A stretch of 64,000 bases of DNA from Sphagnum magellanicum (taxonomy: Eukaryota > Streptophyta > Sphagnopsida > Sphagnales > Sphagnaceae). A program made the translations under genes and the position numbers. Below, piece after piece: positions 1 through 12,300 of this stretch (within the stretch, counting starts at the first letter, position 1; every line of letters starts with the position of its first letter). The stretch lies in contig CM038916.1 of the NCBI GenBank assembly GCA_021904315.1, positions 16,699,897 to 16,763,896 of the forward strand. Direction: 5' to 3'. Below the pieces are notes generated by a model. That model was not told the origin of the DNA and ran no database searches. It saw only the letters and a list, made by a program, of their open reading frames with translations.

Positions 1-716
1 CTGCACTGCTTCATTAAATCCATTCCACCCTTGGGTCGACCCACACGCAAACCATGACCTGCCTTCTTCCCGCCAGAAGAGACATGTCCTGGCTTCTTCC
101 CACCAGAAGCTTCCTTAGGTTTCACCTTCTCTGTCACTACAGAACGCAAGTGATTCGGAGCCTCCAAGTTGAGGTACATTTGATGTCCTTTCGACTTCCT
201 ATTTTCCTTACTCAGAGGATGGGCAGCTTCTAGAGATGTGCCATGATCTGACAGTGGAGCTACCGTCACTATGGAACTGGATTGCCTTGCAGAGCGAGCT
301 TCCTTGAATGATATCTGAGGAGCAAAATCACGGTCAGACACCGTCCCCCCGAAAGGGGAGACCATGCCCATTCTATCCACGTCTGGTTCATTTAGAAGAT
401 GTTCTTGCCTCGCTTCTATCATTCTTACAATCCGCTTCACCTCACTAAGGTCAAGCTTCAGCTTCTTGCGAAGGCCCCTCCGCTCATCGCGGGAGAGTGA
501 AGAGATGGTAAGAGTCCGTATGGAGAGATGGCAACCACCACCACCAGCCTGTAGCGGCGGCTCCACTATGTCCTGGTTCAAGCTCATGGACTTCCGCTTC
601 ACATAGGGCGACGAAAATTCCGATAGGTCCACATCCGCCACCTTGGCGAGCTTCGGAACCTTCTTCATTGTTTGATTCTTGTGACGGTCATGCGTGAAGA
701 CTAATGCCGATTCCAT
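1..716 (-). CDS. GTE-type bromodomain protein, N-terminal exon (partial)
   Basis: The frame is open on the minus strand from an ATG at 716 to the window edge (238 codons). A stop lies just upstream of that ATG (726-728), and a second in-frame ATG sits at 668. Residues about 68-105 form a charged helix (SLSRDERRGLRKKLKLDL, then SEVKRI), like the segment before the bromodomain in plant GTE proteins. Residues about 200-230 are Gly/Lys-rich with two SGGKK repeats, fitting a nuclear protein. The frame ends in MDLMKQC, which matches the opening helix of GTE bromodomains. From the family I infer an acetyl-lysine reader acting in transcription. The bromodomain core and any NET domain lie beyond the left edge, so the subclass cannot be set. 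A different bromodomain protein remains possible. Confidence 0.72.
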   Translation of the reverse strand, partial: MESALVFTHDRHKNQTMKKVPKLAKVADVDLSEFSSPYVKRKSMSLNQDIVEPPLQAGGGGCHLSIRTLTISSLSRDERRGLRKKLKLDLSEVKRIVRMIEARQEHLLNEPDVDRMGMVSPFGGTVSDRDFAPQISFKEARSARQSSSIVTVAPLSDHGTSLEAAHPLSKENRKSKGHQMYLNLEAPNHLRSVVTEKVKPKEASGGKKPGHVSSGGKKAGHGLRVGRPKGGMDLMKQC

Positions 717-1519
717 GCATCCAGTTCACGAGGGCGCCTCCAGTCGCCGCCTCCCACCCTCCCTCCAACGACTAGGAAACATTGCCAACATCAATCAAAC
801 CCTAGACACCTCAAAATCCCTCAACTCACCAACCACAAGCTCCTCCCTGGAGCAATAACAAGATAAACAAATAAACATGCAACATTACTGTTCACAAAAC
901 CCGATCTGTGCAGATCCCAAAAACAGAAGGATAACCCCATGCGCATCACCAATAGAACTGCATTGTTATCGGCGATCGGCGATGCCATTTCCTACATTCG
1001 AAGTGATATCTATTTCCCAGCAAGTACCACGAACATGAAGCGAAAAAACAGAAAACGAGATGATGCTCAATAAGAGAATCGCAGATACGCAGAAAAACTA
1101 AACTAGAGTGACAAGGGAAGGTTCTGAGTCCTTACCAGTATGAGTCCTTCATAAGAGGTAAAGACACCAGAAGCATCACCGCCTGTTGCAGATTCCAACA
1201 ACGCATCAAACAAACAAGGGACACACACAACGCACACACGGAGAAAACAATACCACGAGGGCGAAACAAAAAACACGTACTACGGAAGAGAATGAACCGG
1301 ATGACACAGAAGAACGAACCCCAACAATGATTAGGGCTTCATCTACCGGGCTGATTTCGGAGCCAAATGGAAAACTGAAAGCTGGAAAAACACGGCACCG
1401 ATGCGGGCAACAAGAAGATGGAAGAAGAATCAGGGCGCGAAGCGCAAGAAATTGGAGAAATCCACAGAGAAAATCGGGGGTAAACAAAAAGGTTGAACGA
1501 AATGCGTCGCTCTCGCGAG
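717..1519 (-). other. 5' leader of the GTE-like gene, with a likely leader intron
   Basis: This stretch is more GC-rich than the spacer beyond it. On the minus strand a good donor (CTG then GTAAGG, intron starting at 1135) and an acceptor (TTTCCTAG, exon resuming at 771) would define a 5' UTR intron of about 364 bases. The open frames on both strands here have no recognisable protein content and look accidental. The leader intron is inferred from splice-site shape alone. Confidence 0.4.
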
Positions 1520-1527
1520 TTTATAAA
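1520..1527 (-). promoter_or_regulatory. TATA box candidate for the GTE-like gene
   Basis: TTTATAAA reads the same on both strands. On the minus strand it lies about 30 bases before a pyrimidine-rich leader, which would put the transcript start near 1490. No gene starts on the plus strand nearby, so the minus strand is preferred. Confidence 0.4.
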
Positions 1528-2032
1528 GGCGAGCGCTTCTTCTCTCTCCTGACGCCGTTGCCCTACTTTACATCTCATCCCTCCATTCTGCCCAACTCCA
1601 TCGACGGTCCTCAAGCTCTTCCCTTCCTCCTCCTCCTGCTCCGCCTCGGCCACTCGATCGCCGTTCATTTTGATTTTGTGCTGAAACGGACGGTGCCGAT
1701 CTCCTTGTTTCGCTTCATGTGTGTGTTAGAATCTCTCTCCTCTCCCTTTCTCCTTTGCCTTTTTTAACCACTCATTTAATTACACGTGTCTATTAAATTA
1801 ATTAATTATCTCTTTTCAGCTTTTTTTTTTCCTTCTTTATTTTTTTCTTATATATAATATAATATTTTTGTAAAGGGATTTCCTCCCCCCCCCCCAAAGA
1901 CCCAATGACTAAGGACTTGTGGAAGGTCCCTACGTGAGGGCCTTATTTCCCATCTTGAAACCTTGTCAGGTTTTTGCTTAGTGTAAAGGTCCTTAGTTAG
2001 GACAGGTTATATTTTGCTTAAGGTTCCCTTGT
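1528..2032. other. Promoter-side spacer of the GTE-like gene
   Basis: A pyrimidine-rich block (1540-1765) gives way to AT-rich DNA with a short TATATAATATAA run near 1850 and a C-run near 1887. The words AAGGTCC and TTAGT recur from 1900, leading into the tandem repeat that follows. No gene is seen. Confidence 0.4.
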
Positions 2033-2145
2033 ACGCTGTACAGGGCCCTTATTTGTAAGGTCCCTCTCTAGGCTGTATAGGTCTCTTAATTGTAAGGTCC
2101 CACTCTAGGGCTGTATAAGGTCCCTTATTTGTAAGGTCCCACCCA
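2033..2145. repeat. 38-bp tandem repeat, three copies
   Basis: Three imperfect units begin with GCTGTAYA near 2035, 2072 and 2111. Each carries TTATTTGTAAGGTCCC or a close variant (CTTAATTGTAAGGTCCC in the second). Confidence 0.75.
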
Positions 2146-5100
2146 ATGTGTTCATCCATAACCTACCATTCGGAACGTCTTGAAGCTTCTGATTGGTCCT
2201 CCTCTCATTGCTGCTCTCACAATGCATAGGCCTCTTGCTCTTTTTTCTTTTTTTTAAAAAAAATTATTTAATAAATTAATTTAATAAATTTAAAAATTAA
2301 AATTTTAATATTATTTTAACAAGATAAATTAACCAAAAATATTTATTGGAAGATGAAAATGAAAAATATGAGGAGGATTGAGAAAATGTTGAATATATGA
2401 GTTCTTTGTCCATTGAGCGAGAGGGAAGGTTACATTGTTTTTTTTCATCCATCTACAAGAAAGGTTACATGATTTTCATCCATCAACAACTTAAGAGGGT
2501 TATAAGTTACCACATGTTCACTCATGTTTAACCCTCCATGGGAGTAAGGTCATAACCTACAATGGATTTGGCATCTCTTTTCTTCTTGGATGAAAATATC
2601 GTAATTGCTCTCTTCATGGATGAAAAATATGACATCTTTGGATTCTCCTTATGGTTGCTTTTGTAGTACTTGTTGTTGTTGTTTGCAAATGTCAATTTTG
2701 CCCTTCACATTGAAGGATTTTTTTCAAGATTTGTTCTTTAATCAACAATTCAATTTGTAACATCCTTTTTGATAAAATTTTGCAAAAAGTGTAATAAAAA
2801 AGAAAAAAATGTTAAAATCAAATGATTTTTTAGAGTTTTAATCACCATAATTTGAAAAAAAAAATCACCAAATTTTTATATATGGTCTAAATACGTAGCT
2901 AAAAATTAAAAATGGAAATTTCAATCCATATCTTGTTTGTAGCCAAATTTGGTTACATCTTCTTACGAAGATCAATGTTTTTTTCTAGTCAAATTTCACA
3001 TTTCTTTGACAAAATAATTGGGAAATTTTTGAATTTTTTTGTTTCTAGTGTAAATTCAACTAATTTTATTTTTCTTGTTAAAATTTTTCAATTTTTTATC
3101 CCCCCAAAAAATACGCTAATGGGAATCACCATTTTGACTACATGTATCATAAATTGGTGTTAAAAAAATTGACCATCAAAACAATCCAATGTAACATTGA
3201 ATTAGAATTGGAAGTAAGTTCACACATATGATTGTGTCAATGAAAATGATAGCAAACAAAAGTTAATCGTTGCTAGGAATCAAGGTTTTAAGGTTAATTG
3301 TCCTTAGAAGTTAGGGTTTCAAGGGTAGCACATCATTAGCTCATATAGCATCATTCAAAGTTCTTATTAATTTTACTTGTAACTAATTTAATTCACCTTT
3401 TACGGTCTTATTGTTTTCCAAAAAAAAGGGGCATAAATAATAATGCAAGATATTGACAATGTCCCAGACACAACTAATTTTGTGTCACTTGCATCTTATT
3501 TTGCATTTCCTTACTTTTTAAAAAAAAAAGCTATAAACATTGTGCATTCTCTACTCCATCCTTCTATATTTCTCCATGCATTTGATCTTCCTTTCTTAAA
3601 TTCCAAATGTTAGCCAACATGTTTCATCTTGTAGTGATGTAATGTCATAACAATGTCATGACAATAAGTGCAATGCCACAATAGTGTTGCAACAATTAGT
3701 GAATGTTGCAAGAGTTTTGTGACAATAGGTACAATGCAATGAATTACAAAAGGTTCAATTTAACATTTTATAGAAGGAGGTTTGTTACAAGTGGAAAGGG
3801 GAACTTTGTTGTTGAATTATGTATCTTGCTTTCAATTTGATTAGCTAATGTTGTTGATAGAGCTGACAATCTTCAAATTCGGAAGATTTGTCATGAATCA
3901 AAAAGACCCTTTCAAAGAAACATTAGTGTAGTTCACTAACCCAAATTCATTATGGGGTTTTAAAAATGAACTAGGGGAACCCACGCTTGTGTGATTTCAC
4001 CTTGAGTGAAGCTTGAGTCACTATATGATAATCATGTCCACCTCTAGTTGAAGTAATTCACCACATTTAATTTTTTGAAGTTTTCAATATTAAAAAAATA
4101 ATCATTCATTATTATATTGCATTTTTGTCATGTATAAAGTTAAACTAATTATTTATGATATCATTTTAATCTATTAATTAATTACAATGTAATATATTAT
4201 ATTTTTAAAAAAAAGATATTTATTCATAAAATTTGGAAAAAATGTTATGTTTTGATTTTGGGTTTTCATTTAATGAAATGAAATACTGTTCCAAAAACAA
4301 CAACATGAGAATTCAATTTTCATTATGTAAAGTCAAATAGTTTTAAAATAAAAATTAACACACTATGTATAATGTTTTTATTTCAATGAATTTTTGCATC
4401 ATGACAACAAAAAAAATTCAATGTGAAGTGTTCAATCGGGTTTTGTTTTATGAAAAAATGTGCAAAGGTCACAATATTTTGAGGAAAATTAATAAAAAAC
4501 TACCATATTCAAATAATGAGTTCTTCAAGGTCACCAAAACAAAATATGATCTAAAAAAATTATAGTTTGTCAATTGATCTCTAACCAAATTTGGTTCATT
4601 CCTCTTGTGGATGATCACCAATCCACCTATTTGGATTATGTATTAATATATTACACATATAATATACAATATTATTATATTTGTATAAAACAAAAAAAAT
4701 CATTTATTAAATGTACATATTGTTAATACAATTTAGAATATTGAAATCTTTTAAACATTCTTATTATTATTATTGTTACTTGGGCTTTGTGTTGCTTCAC
4801 AATACCAATGGGAATTTAATATATATAGTTTTGTAATGTATGATATTTTGCCATTTGTAAATGGCGTTTCAATCTCATTAGATTTTCATTTGGCTTTATT
4901 TTAACTACGCATTAAGAAGAGATTTTCAACATATTTTTTGTTTATTTACCTGTTTTTTCAACCCACAGATTTATTTCCTTCATCAAAATCAACATTTTCA
5001 ATGCAGTCTTTGAATGCCATGTGATAAAATAATTTACCAGATCAAAATTGATTTATATTTTTTATTGATAATTTATTAAGTGACATATAGGTCAAATAAA

Positions 5101-8100
5101 TAGACAAATGAAGAATGGCCATTAGGTAGGTAGATGCATGTGAATGGTTAATATGTAAGTGAAGGTTATTCGATTGTTTAGGTGGTTAACAAATATAATA
5201 ACTAATTTAATAAAGGTAATTATTTAAGACATTCATCATAAACTTACAACACCACAAAATTTCAATAAATTTTGTCTGAAAATTGGAAAATAATGTTCGT
5301 GCAACATCAGTGGGCTTCAAAATGTAAAAATAACCCACAAAATATACATATCACTTTTACATAAATAATATGTCGTTTCTACTTCTGATGTTTTGATGTG
5401 AAATACAATACAATTTACATTTAAACTAAATATGTGCAATTATTGTGATGTACTTTTGGATAAAACTATGTGATTTTTTTGTATTAAATATGAACATTCA
5501 TGTATGTCTCTTCAAAAGCAATGTTTCATTTGTTTGAATATTTAAGATATTGAATATGTACAAATATCATTCATATTAACCATAACATGAAATTTGTGTG
5601 ATTTTTTTACAAACCTATAAAAATTAGATTTCGCATGTAATTTGAACGAACCTATGAAGCTTAATAAGTTTGTCATGTTGGAATTTAATGGAAAAATGTT
5701 TCTTGTCCACCTACCATCCATCTTCCACAATGCATCAGTTTATGCAAAACAAAATATTTAATTTTGTCCCAAATTTTCAAATAATTTATTTTATTGATTT
5801 TGCAAAAGACAAAAAAGTTTTTGGGTCACATTCTTTGGAACAATTGTGAATTTGTTTTACTTCATATGAGGTAATTCAATGAGTGCCAACAAATAATAAA
5901 CCTCATTAAAATCTTATAATGTTAAATCCTCTAATTAGACTAATGAAGTAAAGGACATTACCTATAGCCTTCTAAAATTATAAAATTTTTAAAATATAAT
6001 TTTCTTTGAAATTCATGTCATCAACTTTAATTTGTTCCATTATAAAATTTCATCAAAATTCACAATTGTTTTTGTATATCATACATTTTTATGCCCTCTT
6101 ACAACAAGAACAATCAAATAGGCTTTTGGTTGTTTTGGGTCAATTTTTTCATTATTAGAGATGTCAAGTCTACTAGCATACCAACATTTTTCAAGGGTGG
6201 CAAAAGGGTAATTACAAGTTAGAATGAAACATTTTTTTGGGTCCATAAAAAATTCATAATAGGATTTTTCACTATGTATATTTTACAAGTCAAAAAATGT
6301 AGAATATTGTAAACTTACTTATTTTTTCCAAAAAGAAATTTCACATGTCACTATAGTATATCCTAGGTTCCATTTTTTATTAAAAAATATTTTTAATTTG
6401 GAAAAATGTGCACATGAAAAACTTTACATTTTTCATTATTTTGGGTCTCATTGAAAGTCTATCAAACTTTCATATGATGTTGAAATGATTTAAAGGACTT
6501 TGTTTTGAATTGCAAAAATAGGTTTTGAGTTTCAAAAAGAAAATGGTGTTATCCCATTTTCAACTTTGTAAAGACTATGACATTACAACTTGTTTATAAT
6601 TAAAAGACCCCCATTTGAGGTAAAAATTTTAGTTTCAAGTTATTCCATTTTTGTACCATAGTAAATTATATAAGAATCATATGAATGAATATCCTTGCAT
6701 AAAATTAAAAAAATATTTGACACAAAACACAATCCAATCCATAAAAGTGTAGAAAAAATTGATTCAATGATGTCCAAAATTGGATATTCTAGCTTATAAA
6801 CACCCAAAGTCACAACTCCTTCACAAGTGCAAGCATATTTACACTTTTCATTGTTTTTCTTATTTTACTATCCAAAACTTGTGATTTTGGCAAGATTATC
6901 ACATAAAAAGTTATGTAAATTTTAGAAAGGATATTACATTGTTTCCATGTTGAGGATCAACCTAACAAACTCACCTTGAATCCTTATTAAGTTCATATTA
7001 CATGTCTTCGTCTAACATACATTGACTTTCATACAAAATTAACACCAAAAAAATTATGTGCAAAGTGTTTTAGACCATGAATCCTTCCCATTCCCATTCA
7101 TGAAAGCTCGTGTAATGGTTTTCTTATTCTCTCCAACCACATGAATTTAGTTGTAAGTTCTCCAAAAAACAACAAATGCCATTCAAAACTTTAAAAATAT
7201 TTGCAAAAAAACCTTATGCAAAATTGATAATGTGACAAATATGTCATTTATAACATAAAACATTATGTGACCAAGCAAGTCACTCCCCAACGAACATCAC
7301 TAGCACAAAAATTGTATAGAAATTTCCTTCCCTTTCCTCTCCAAATTAAGACCATCAAAGAGGGAAAAACATATCACCTTCATCAAATAATATGTATCTA
7401 CCTCAGTACCTATTATCACAAAACACAAAAGAGTTATTTTAAATGTAGTCATTGTCACCTTTTTTAGTATTTTGGTGTGACATATATCGATTGTTAGAAG
7501 AATGGGTGATGGTGTTATTTCCATCCCTTTGCTCAACAATTACCACATTACTCGCCAATGTTCTCATTATAGTGGTTTTGGTTGTGTTACCCAATGTTAT
7601 TTAAATTCATCACAACAAGTTTTTTTGTTCATTGAGCCACCTCTCCTCTAATTTCCTCCTTGTATAACAACAACAAAGATTTCCTTGTCACCTATTCCTT
7701 TGACCCATCATTGGATTTTGCTCCCTAAAACACACAATCCAAGGAGTAGAAGACACACCATTGTCAAATGATCCTTTCTCTCAATAAGAAAAAATTATGC
7801 AAATTTCAAGTCACAAATGATGTAGCACCATAGTTTTGTGAGTCTTGAATGATTTTATGGGCCATGAATTTGAGAAACATCTTGTTATTGCATGACATTT
7901 TGTCATGGTTTTGATAAGATTATGAACTTTTGATTTAAACCTTGTAAAGGGTGCAAGAACAAGTGATAGTACATGCAAACCCCTAGGAGCCATGAATGGA
8001 ACCTTAAAAGCCAAGTCCACCACTTAGAGCTACACATTTTATGACAATACTAATCATGTCACAGAATCACTATGTAGGGTCATCATAGAATTTGTAAGCA

Positions 8101-9303
8101 AGTTCATGCAAACTTGCAACTATCACACATAAGGACACATTTTATATTATGTGCCATGATTAGTTTGCAAACCTTACATGTGATGAGTGGACTCATAAAC
8201 ACATTGGAAATTAAAATTGTTGAAATGTGAAAAAAAAAAAATGTTTTGTTAAAATATGTGTTCCTAATACTAATTAGTAATTTGTGTCATGACTTTATTA
8301 TGCTCCTAGGAGACAAGGTAGTTGCTTCCTTTGACAATTATAAAATTATGCATTTTATGATTTTTTTTCTTCTTCATTACTATAATTGAGACCCATGCAT
8401 CACCACCATCTTTTGATGTAAGACTTTGAGATGTACTCTTTATTGTTCCAACTTTTGTTGAAGGAAAGGTAATGCATTTCATTTGCATAACAAATAGATT
8501 TTAAAAACATTTTCAATCACAAAATTGAATTGTCAACATAGTTTCCACCAAACAAATGTGAAAGCATGAAAACAACAATGAACTTTCCTCTTCCATCATA
8601 TTATGTAATAAGACACTTTAGATGGCTAGAAATGCATGCATGCAATTCAAGTTGTATTCTTTCATTACATGAAATAAAGAACATCCCAACAATATATGTA
8701 TCCCTCAATGAAACATATCATACATATAACATCCCAAAACTAAAATTCATGAGATATGAAAAAGGAAAAACAACATGCTTGATGCATTTGCATTAACTAC
8801 TTTCATTATTGGTGTGTATTGCACACACACCCACCACAACAAAATATATTATTAATCTACACAAATTTTTAATTGTGAAAGACTATAAGAAGATGTTATT
8901 GTGTTGTCCTTCATATCCAACACCCATCATTCCATTTTCATTTTCAAAAAGAACCATAACATACTAGAAAATAGATTTCTCGTGAAACAATTGGGATTGT
9001 GAGGAAAACAAATGGTGGATGGGATCCAATTAAAAAGGTTAGAAGATCTAAAAAACACAAGGTTTGAAATCTTTGGTTGAAGAAAAGGAGGAGCAACAAG
9101 TGATGGTGGATTAGCTTACAATGTTAAAAAAAATGGTAAACATACATAGAACAAACCAACTACTAAAAAACAACATTCTTAACCAAGCTTGCCAACTTCT
9201 TGTAAACTTTTAGAGCAAGTTGACATTCAATGGGGTCGGGGAGCATCTGCCTCTTCTCACAACATCCATCCTTGCTAGCACCATCACCATTTTTACAATT
9301 TAA
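2146..9303. other. AT-rich spacer without recognisable genes
   Basis: The region is dominated by homopolymer A/T runs and short open frames of under about 90 codons with low-complexity Ile/Phe/Asn/Lys content and no motif I recognise. Small local repeats occur, such as GTCATAACAATGTCATGAC near 3645, and a TAGGTAGGTAG patch near 5125. I see no tRNA or rRNA gene here. Decayed transposon DNA is likely, but I cannot assign a family. Confidence 0.6.
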
Positions 9304-9930
9304 GTGGTTGCAAGATAGGGCAATTCATTTGTGGCAAATGCCACATTTTCCAAGGTTCATATTTTAACATTAAAACAAAAAACCCTAAAAATCCAATTTA
9401 AGTTTAGACTATCTGATAATTAATGAACTAAAAAAATTCAAATGAAAAAGAGCCCAACTAAATTATCATTTGACATACATGTTAAAGAAAAAACCATTGA
9501 TGCAATAAAACATGACTAAAATATGGACTTTTGAAAATAACATCCAAATTTAGTCATTCAAAATTCATTGTTATTTGTTGGTTTTTGTTTATATATATAG
9601 AAAAATGGAATTCATGTCTATTTTTCCACATATTGAGTCCCAATAAAACATCTTGAGATGAAATGATATTGAAAAATGCATATAAATCTTCAAGAAAATC
9701 TGAAACCATAGTCCATCATTCAACTTCAAAAGTTCATTACTATATGTTTGGTGTCTATTTATTGAATTTCATCATTATGCACATATTCTTATTGAAGTGG
9801 CCAATTTTAATTCATAAATATTTTTGTCACATTGATGATTATACCATATGTTTATGGCATAATTTGAATAAAATACATTATACATAAAGTCCATTATGAC
9901 ACAAAAAGTTGACCACCCTATCTTGCAATT
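9304..9930. mobile_element. Inverted-repeat (MITE-like) element, family A copy 1
   Basis: The ends are inverted repeats: the left end reads TTGCAAGATAGGG, and the right end carries its exact reverse complement (CCCTATCTTGCAA). The interior holds a block around TCAACTTCAAAAGTTCATTA (near 9718) that reappears inverted in the copy at about 52 kb. There is no transposase frame, and about 627 bases fits a non-autonomous DNA element. The superfamily is unknown. Confidence 0.6.
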
Positions 9931-11249
9931 AATTGTTTATTTCAACATTGTCTACACCTATCCATGATGGTTATTGATATTTGCATGTTTGTTGTTGGGG
10001 AAAAAATCATCTCCATCTTCATCACTTGTAGGAACAACCATTATTGTTTTATAACCTTTTTTAATGGTCTTACAAGTTTAATTTTGTTCATCAAACAACA
10101 AACATTTATGTTCCAATATAACTTTTTGAACTTTTTGCTTATACATAACGACCACCTCATCAATTGAATGAATTGTTTATGTTTGTATTATGACATAATT
10201 CCAACACCAATTAGCCTAAAATTTATTTAGTTATAATTGTTTCATCATAAAAACATCAATGGGAAAATGTTATGAAGGAGGAATATCAATGTTTACAATA
10301 CATGGGAATTAGTTGATTTATTTGCAATTGGAAGATCATTAAAAACAAATGTGATTTTGAATTCAAATATGCTTAGAACGGTTTCATATATCATTTCAAA
10401 GCTTGATTGGTGGTGAATGGATTTACACAACACCTTGGAATAAATTATATTGAGATTTTTTCACATGTGGCAAGATATGACTCCATTTAGACAATATTTT
10501 CAATTGCTATAGAACATGATTTGACATAATTCAATTTGATGCTAAAACTACTTTCTTTCATGGAAAATTTGATGAATTTTCAACTACAAGGGTGTGAAAA
10601 TCCTATTCACAAGATTTTTGTTTATTCAAGAAGTTTATTTATGGCTTCAATAGGTAAACAATATTTGGAACAAAAAATTCAACACTTTTCTCACAAAATA
10701 TTATTTCATATTAATTTTTGACCAATGTAGTTTTCAAGACCCACCTTTCATTCTTACACTTGTGGTGGATGATGGACTAACTTGCTCTTGGAATTCATAG
10801 TATTATTGTTATATTATTATTACAAATTGTGCATTTAAAATTATTTTTATGATGTTCTTTTACTCAAATCAAACCCTTGGACAAGATGACCAAATGTCCA
10901 ATTATGTCCAACATTCATGTTTATATTCATGTACAACTTAGGCATTTTGTCATGTTTGTTGGGCCCTGCCCTTACATGGATAGGGACTATTGCATTCGAT
11001 CCAACTTTTGGAAGTTTTATCTTATTAAAACTAGTTTATTTGGTGAATGTGTTTTGATTGTAAATTGGAACATATTTTTTGGTGTTCAGACAATAGATAG
11101 ACGTACAACATCTTATTTATTGGCTGGGCCAGTGTGTTTGTGACGTTTTGTTTTGATTAAAAATTAACGTGTGCTAGTTGACGTGGCTTGTTTATTTTGA
11201 CTAAACAAAATGAGGACTAAGCTTTTAAAATTATTTATTAAACATTCAT
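9931..11249. other. AT-rich spacer
   Basis: Only short open frames with no recognisable motif. A slightly more GC-rich patch lies near 10960-11150. Nothing else is supported. Confidence 0.5.
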
Positions 11250-12300
11250 TAAAAAAATAAGTAGGTAGGAATAATTGACTTACTTAGCATAACTACCTAG
11301 TTGTTCAGACATTTATATATAGGTTGCAAATATGAGTAGTTTAACCTTCACCTTTAGGAGGATAAACCAATTCCTTAACCAATGCATTGCACCTTCATAA
11401 AGATGTTAAATATTGTCAAAATATTATTATGGAAATGTTTATTTAACATCTTTTTACACAAAGATTATGTAGGTAGCTAGGGAGGTGAGTAGGTAAAAAA
11501 ATTATAATACATAAATGGTCAATATTTTGATACATTTATTTACCTACCTACCTACCTACCCACCCACCCACCCACCCATCCACTAGCATTTCAATGATTT
11601 AAATTTAGAAAATGTGACACATCACAAGTTAGATTGCATTTAAAATGGCACATATTAATCATTATATTACATGCACCTACACCCACTATGAGAAAATGGG
11701 GTGATTGGCCTTGCAACTAAGTTTTTGAATTGTAATGACCATTTGCAATTCATTGTAACTCAATGTGTTTCTATGGGTGTGAATGTTATTGAACAAATCG
11801 CAATTCAATAACAACTATGTAGAAACAACTATTGTGTAATTTTAATGCAACTAGTTTGCAATTATCATGGTAATGTCACCATGATGTTATTTTTCATTGA
11901 TCCATCGAAATCTAACACGTGGCATTTATGGAGATTTTTTGGTGAAAATTATTTTCTTTTTGAAATATTGATTTTCACCATCCATTATGTTCATTTTATA
12001 TGGTCTTAGATTGTGCACATGAAGTAATAAAAAAATTACCATGTGGTGTATTAATTGAAATTTGAAAAATAAATAAATAAATATCTATTTAAATAGCTTG
12101 GTAAGTCGATGCATAAGCAAAGGTAGGTAGGTTGGTAGGACCTACTTATCAACCTAGGTACGTAAATAAAGTTAAATAGGTAGGACATATTTACATACCT
12201 AGGTTACATACTTATTTATTTACATAGGTAGGTAAGTAGGACCTACCCACACTACATACCTACTTACCTACTTAGGTAGGCAAGTAAGTAGGAAGGTAAA
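11250..12300. repeat. TAGG/CCTA-rich simple-sequence zone
   Basis: Runs of GTAGGTAGG and the opposite-strand CCTACCTACC recur, including a pure block at 11541-11582 that changes from CCTA to CCCA units. From 12115 to 12295 both orientations alternate, so the DNA can pair with itself (for example GGTAGGACCTAC). Similar patches occur near 5125, 23876, 26205, 48160, 53485 and 59440. Confidence 0.7.

Noticed and set aside
1186..1767. 193-codon plus-strand open frame and overlapping minus-strand frames
   Set aside because: Lies in the leader and promoter of the minus-strand GTE-like gene, is biased by pyrimidine runs, and has no recognisable domain.
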